Assembly: GCA_028345575.1 (NCBI GenBank)
Contig: JAOMDR010000001.1
Span: forward strand, 1 to 64,000
Length of the DNA: 64,000 nt
Reading direction: 5' to 3'
Source of the DNA: Candidatus Nitrosopelagicus sp.
GTDB taxonomy: Archaea > Thermoproteota > Nitrososphaeria > Nitrososphaerales > Nitrosopumilaceae
This document shows positions 61,465 through 64,000 of this stretch, in pieces (the stretch's first letter is position 1; each line of letters opens with the position of its first letter). The notes beneath the pieces were generated by a model that did not search any database, was not told the DNA's origin, and was given only the letters and a program-made list of their open reading frames with translations. Both the position numbers and the translations under genes were made by a program.

Positions 61465-61998
61465 ATGACAACGTTTAACAACGAAATCAATAGAATCTTC
61501 AAAGAAATGTCACGCTCCTTTGGAAGTGTAGATGACATCTTTGAGGCTCTACAAAACACTAACGGGGTTTCTGGTCCAGTCTACTACGGTTATACCATGA
61601 CCGTTGGACCTGATGGAAAACCCGTTATCCAAGAGTACGGAAATGTCAAGCCAGACACTTTACCTACTACAGACGCTTGTGGATGTGACAACCAACCACA
61701 AGTAGCTACTGCCGAGAAAAGAGAACCTCTGATAGACACCTTGGTTGACGACAAGGAACAAACTCTCAAGATTGTTGCCGAGATGCCAGGTGTTGAAAAG
61801 ACCGATGTGAAAGTCTTTGTGGATGAAGATATTGTCCACATCGATGCCAAGCATGGCGAAAAAGACTACCATGTTAATGTCCCAATTCCTCACAAGGTCG
61901 ATTCAGATTCTCCAAAAGCTACATACACAAACGGCATCCTTGAACTAACCTTCAATTTGGATACCAAACCAAGCGGTAGATCTGTAGACGTACTCTAA
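61465..61998 (+). CDS. Small heat shock protein (Hsp20/alpha-crystallin)
   Basis: ATP-independent holdase chaperone, 177 residues. The alpha-crystallin domain covers about 85-170: PLIDTLVDDKEQTLKIVAEM, PGVEKTDVKVFVDEDIVHID, VPIPHKVD and TYTNGILELTFN. The N-terminal 75 residues hold a DACGCDNQPQ cysteine pair just before the domain. No C-terminal IxI motif is clear. Strong TATA and an inverted-repeat operator precede it, consistent with induced expression. Confidence 0.92.
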   Translation: MTTFNNEINRIFKEMSRSFGSVDDIFEALQNTNGVSGPVYYGYTMTVGPDGKPVIQEYGNVKPDTLPTTDACGCDNQPQVATAEKREPLIDTLVDDKEQTLKIVAEMPGVEKTDVKVFVDEDIVHIDAKHGEKDYHVNVPIPHKVDSDSPKATYTNGILELTFNLDTKPSGRSVDVL

Positions 61999-62039
61999 TT
62001 CCTTTTTTTCTAATTTTTGTTCCTAGAATAGGCTATTTT

Positions 62040-62231
62040 CTATCCAGAATTGATGAACACTTTCGAGTTTGACACTGATATCATCTCAATCATCTTAATT
62101 GGAATACTTTCTCTTTCTGATGCCTCTTTCATCTCATCATGATGCATCTCGTTCAGATGCTTTAGAAACTCTTCTTCTTCGATATCGTTTTTCTTAAAAT
62201 CACAAGATGGGTAAACACAATTGAAATTCAA
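62040..62231 (-). CDS. Small C2H2-like zinc finger protein
   Basis: A 63-residue protein. CVYPSCDF near the start and FLKHLNEMHHDEM give two Cys and two or three His spaced like a short C2H2 or DUF1059 finger. The C-terminus is a mixed helix. No DNA target can be named. It lies in the same direction as and 33 bases after the duplicated zinc/RGG gene. Confidence 0.7.
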   Translation of the reverse strand: MNFNCVYPSCDFKKNDIEEEEFLKHLNEMHHDEMKEASERESIPIKMIEMISVSNSKVFINSG

Positions 62232-62264
62232 TAATTTTTTAGTAGATTATTTGTATAAAAATGA

Positions 62265-62690
62265 CTAATATCTTCCGCGTCCACGGTCGTCTCTTGCTGG
62301 TTTGTGGTCTTGGAAACAATCGTTACAATAAACTGGTTTATCTCCGCTTGGTTTGAATGGAACTTGACATTCTTTACCGCAATCTCCACATGTTGCGTCA
62401 TGCATCTCTCTTGGTGGTCTGTCTCTTCCAAATCTTCCTCCACCACGGCTATTTCTACCATATCCGCCTGCTCCGCGTCCACGGTCGTCTCTACCTCTAC
62501 CATATCCGCCACCGCCGCGTCCGCCAAATCGGCCTCCGCCACGGTCGTCTCTTGCTGGTTTGTGGTCTTGGAAACAATCGTTACAATAAACTGGTTTGTC
62601 ATTACGAGGCTCAAATGGAACCTGGCAATCTTTACCGCAATCTCCACATGTTGCGTCGTGCATTTCTCGTGGTGGTCTATCGTAACCCAT
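62265..62690 (-). CDS. Duplicated CxxC-zinc protein with RGG linker
   Basis: A 141-residue protein built from two near-identical zinc units: DRPPREMHDATCGDCGKDCQ ... YCNDCFQDHKP (residues 4-49) and the same again (89-134), joined by a Gly/Arg/Asp linker rich in RGG-type repeats (GGGRFGGRGGGGYGRGRDDR). The CxxC-x-CxxC pattern should bind zinc; RGG linkers usually bind RNA. The DNA of the two units includes a 59-base identical block, so the duplication is young or kept alike. It may bind RNA in cold or stress response; that is inference. Confidence 0.8.
   Translation of the reverse strand: MGYDRPPREMHDATCGDCGKDCQVPFEPRNDKPVYCNDCFQDHKPARDDRGGGRFGGRGGGGYGRGRDDRGRGAGGYGRNSRGGGRFGRDRPPREMHDATCGDCGKECQVPFKPSGDKPVYCNDCFQDHKPARDDRGRGRY
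62281..62339. repeat. 59-base direct repeat inside the zinc/RGG gene, copy 1
   Basis: Identical to 62539-62597 (period 258 bases), starting CCACGGTCGTCTC. It is part of the larger duplicated unit, whose flanks are also alike (for example the 29 bases at 62371-62399 and 62629-62657). Confidence 0.85.
62539..62597. repeat. 59-base direct repeat inside the zinc/RGG gene, copy 2
   Basis: Perfect copy of 62281-62339, the second zinc unit's equivalent. Outside the identical blocks the units differ at scattered bases, suggesting either recent duplication or patchy gene conversion. Confidence 0.85.
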
Positions 62691-62767
62691 AATCTTTCTG
62701 AACTTCCACTACATTTCCCCTAATTATACTAAGGGATCAAATTTCAAATTAGACTTAAACATACAAA

Positions 62768-63076
62768 ATGCCTTCATTTGACATGCGATTTTTTGGTAAA
62801 TCAAAAGAGGAGAAAATGGCTGAGGCACAGGCAAAGCAGGCGCTAAAAAATGGCAAGTCTCTAAAACAGGTTCTTACCGCTCTAAAAGAAAATCGTGACC
62901 AGATTGAGAAAAGTACAGGCAGAAGACCTGACATCGATGATACAACAAAACTCTTCATGCAAAAAGTACTCAATGTCTGGATATCTGAAGGTCGAGATAT
63001 TGATGATGAAAAGTTCTGGGACGCAGTTGATTACAATAAACAGTTTGATTATCCGGTTGAATACTATGAAAGATAA
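62768..63076 (+). CDS. Small soluble protein, unknown
   Basis: A 102-residue, charged, helical protein: MPSFDMRFFGKSKEEKMAEA opens an amphipathic helix, ALKNGKSLKQVLTALKENRD and GRRPDIDDTTKLFMQKVLN follow, with FWDAVDYNKQFDYPVEYYER at the end. No cysteines, no membrane helix. It is convergent with the C2H2 small gene (12-base gap). No family recognised. Confidence 0.7.
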   Translation: MPSFDMRFFGKSKEEKMAEAQAKQALKNGKSLKQVLTALKENRDQIEKSTGRRPDIDDTTKLFMQKVLNVWISEGRDIDDEKFWDAVDYNKQFDYPVEYYER

Positions 63077-63088
63077 TTTTCTAGAAAA

Positions 63089-63250
63089 TTAACAGTTTGG
63101 ACAACTAGGACCCGTGTCCTTTTTGGCCTTACCATGAGCCTTTACCATATGTCTCATCAATCTATCTGTGGCAGCAAAATTCATTCCACAAATTCGGCAT
63201 AATGTACCTGTTATGACTACTTCTTTTCCTTTATTTCCAAATAGACCCAT
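63089..63250 (-). CDS. 53-residue C2H2 zinc finger protein
   Basis: ATG at 63250 to TAA at 63089 encodes 53 residues starting MGLFGNKGKEVVITGTL. LCRICGMNFAATDRLMRHMV continues to KAHGK, giving the C2H2 pattern CxxC-x12-H-x5-H, and the tail has a second CPNC. Archaeal single C2H2 fingers are typically small DNA-binding or regulatory proteins. The clean frame, ATG and intact finger make it a solid gene. Confidence 0.8.
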   Translation of the reverse strand: MGLFGNKGKEVVITGTLCRICGMNFAATDRLMRHMVKAHGKAKKDTGPSCPNC

Positions 63251-63312
63251 GATGCAATTCTAAAAAAATTGATTAAAAAATGTTTTTTTGAAAACAAAAA
63301 GAGAGAGTGGGT

Positions 63313-63633
63313 CTATGGTTCCACTACTGCTAGCTTTTCATAGATTCTGTCGTAGTATCCATTTTTGTCGCTAGCTGGTGCGTAAAATTCTGCGGAAATT
63401 ACATCACCAACGCTTGCTGAACAATCACTTACTACGACTGAGTTACCCATCTGGGATTCACCAACACATCCGTAGTCGGTCACTGCAATCACAGTAATTT
63501 GTTCTGCGTATTCTGTTGGCATCCAGTTCCACGGAGCAAGCAATAGTGTTAGGATTACGGCTATTCCTGCTACAGCCAAGCCTACCATTGCTATCCGCGA
63601 TATACTTTCGCTTCTGAGTGATGTTTGTTGCAT
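63313..63633 (-). CDS. Small membrane-anchored extracellular protein, unknown
   Basis: From MQQTSLRSESISRIAMVGLA the product is 106 residues: a membrane helix (about 15-34), then an outer domain with two cysteines (DYGCVGESQ and VVSDCSASVG) likely to form a disulfide, and strand-rich sequence to the C-terminus. The frame extends to 63672, but the ATG at 63633 gives a sensible short N-terminus before the helix. No family recognised. Confidence 0.65.
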   Translation of the reverse strand: MQQTSLRSESISRIAMVGLAVAGIAVILTLLLAPWNWMPTEYAEQITVIAVTDYGCVGESQMGNSVVVSDCSASVGDVISAEFYAPASDKNGYYDRIYEKLAVVEP

Positions 63634-63699
63634 TTTCCTCACTGTACTTACGCGCTCAGAACATATAACCAAGTGCTAAAAATAACAACTAGTGGTAAT

Positions 63700-64000
63700 T
63701 TAATTAACTAATGCCATTGCTCTGACAGGTGAGCCTGTCGCATTTTTGAGTTTTAACGGTGCTACAATTAGATGAAATTTTTCTGAATGAATTTTATCAA
63801 GATTTGTTAAATTCTCTACAATCAAGATGTCACTTTTTGCTAAAACACGATGAACAGAAAACTTTTCATCTTTTCCTAAATCAATACTAGGTGAATCAAT
63901 CCCAACTAGATTGATTTTTTTTGATACTAGGTATTTTGCAGCAGATACTGCTAATCCTGGATTTTTCATAAAATATGATTTCTTGTTTAGATTTTTCTGC
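63700..64000 (-). CDS. Cyclase/arylformamidase-family hydrolase, N-terminus outside window
   Basis: C-terminal 99 codons of a metal-dependent cyclase-family enzyme (kynurenine formamidase-like, COG1878). The frame is open through base 64000, so the ATG at 63969 is internal. NPGLAVSAAKYLVSKKINLV leads to GIDSPSIDLG, the family metal/substrate segment, then VHRVLAKSDILIVENLTNLD and the closing VAPLKLKNATGSPVRAMAL, all typical. The substrate cannot be told without the N-terminal HxGTHxD part. Confidence 0.8.
   Translation of the reverse strand, partial: QKNLNKKSYFMKNPGLAVSAAKYLVSKKINLVGIDSPSIDLGKDEKFSVHRVLAKSDILIVENLTNLDKIHSEKFHLIVAPLKLKNATGSPVRAMALVN

Noticed and set aside
61590-61893. Two minus-strand frames inside hsp20
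   Set aside because: Shadows of the alpha-crystallin domain gene.
62304-62723. 139-codon plus-strand frame of Ser/Thr/Val-rich sequence
   Set aside because: Antisense of the duplicated zinc/RGG gene, produced by its repetitive codons.

Overview
The window looks like a chromosomal segment of an AT-rich, ammonia-oxidising-type Nitrososphaerota (Thaumarchaeota; Nitrosopumilus or Nitrosarchaeum-like). The evidence is the gene set: a TFB, a group II chaperonin (thermosome), both subunits of DNA polymerase D, Cdc6/Orc1, a GINS subunit, GGGP synthase for ether lipids, aconitase-X type phosphomevalonate dehydratase, a CdvB/ESCRT-III division protein, archaeal CCA transferase, UPF0200/UPF0201 proteins, anaerobic-type cobalamin genes, and secreted proteins with the NAGWW-type repeat and a CFI-box-like tail that I associate with this phylum. 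Genes are densely packed, often overlapping tail to tail by 4 to 17 bases, and many starts sit about 25 bases from a TATA box, as expected for leaderless archaeal mRNAs. I see no insertion sequence, prophage, CRISPR array, rRNA or tRNA gene.

Layout. 1-2.3 kb: cobalamin genes cbiF (cut by the window edge), cbiL and cbiT. 2.4-9.1 kb: RqcH/NFACT, phosphomevalonate dehydratase, endonuclease III, and assimilatory sulfate genes sat and cysH. 9.2-16.7 kb: a ThiI-like protein that has lost its PP-loop, a GT-B glycosyltransferase, a candidate structured RNA, a GPN-like GTPase, homoserine kinase and queC. 16.7-22.2 kb: folE, a membrane-tethered winged-helix regulator with a secreted coiled-coil partner, and CdvB facing a coiled-coil protein. 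22.2-22.4 kb: a strong candidate non-coding RNA on the minus strand. 22.5-25.5 kb: GtrA, cysQ and cysC (with sat and cysH these cover sulfate activation and PAP disposal) and a hemerythrin. 25.5-36 kb: a KamA-type radical SAM enzyme, MscS channel, PRPP synthetase, RNase Z, and a tRNA/RNA end-processing operon (thpR, cca) ending in an unusual kinase-DNA glycosylase fusion.

37-43 kb is a replication island: DP1, cdc6, then a 593-base gene-free stretch with two perfect 28-base ORB-like repeats and an AT-rich core, which I take to be the replication origin, followed by a winged-helix protein and a newly read 52-residue AbrB-like protein. DP2 (43.6 kb) and a GINS subunit (52.1 kb) lie close by. 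47-64 kb: glyA, thermosome, glnA, cbiE, a secreted cyclophilin, tfb, a cation/proton antiporter, an Hsp20 with an inverted-repeat operator, a duplicated zinc/RGG protein, and the start-truncated end of a cyclase-family hydrolase.

Four small genes were read directly from the sequence: 25066-25164, 36955-37095, 41432-41590 and 63089-63250. The observations most worth follow-up are the minus-strand RNA at 22236-22366, the putative origin, the kinase-glycosylase fusion and the structured RNA plus 24-base palindrome near 11.6 kb. All functional names come from reading motifs by eye; no database search was run.
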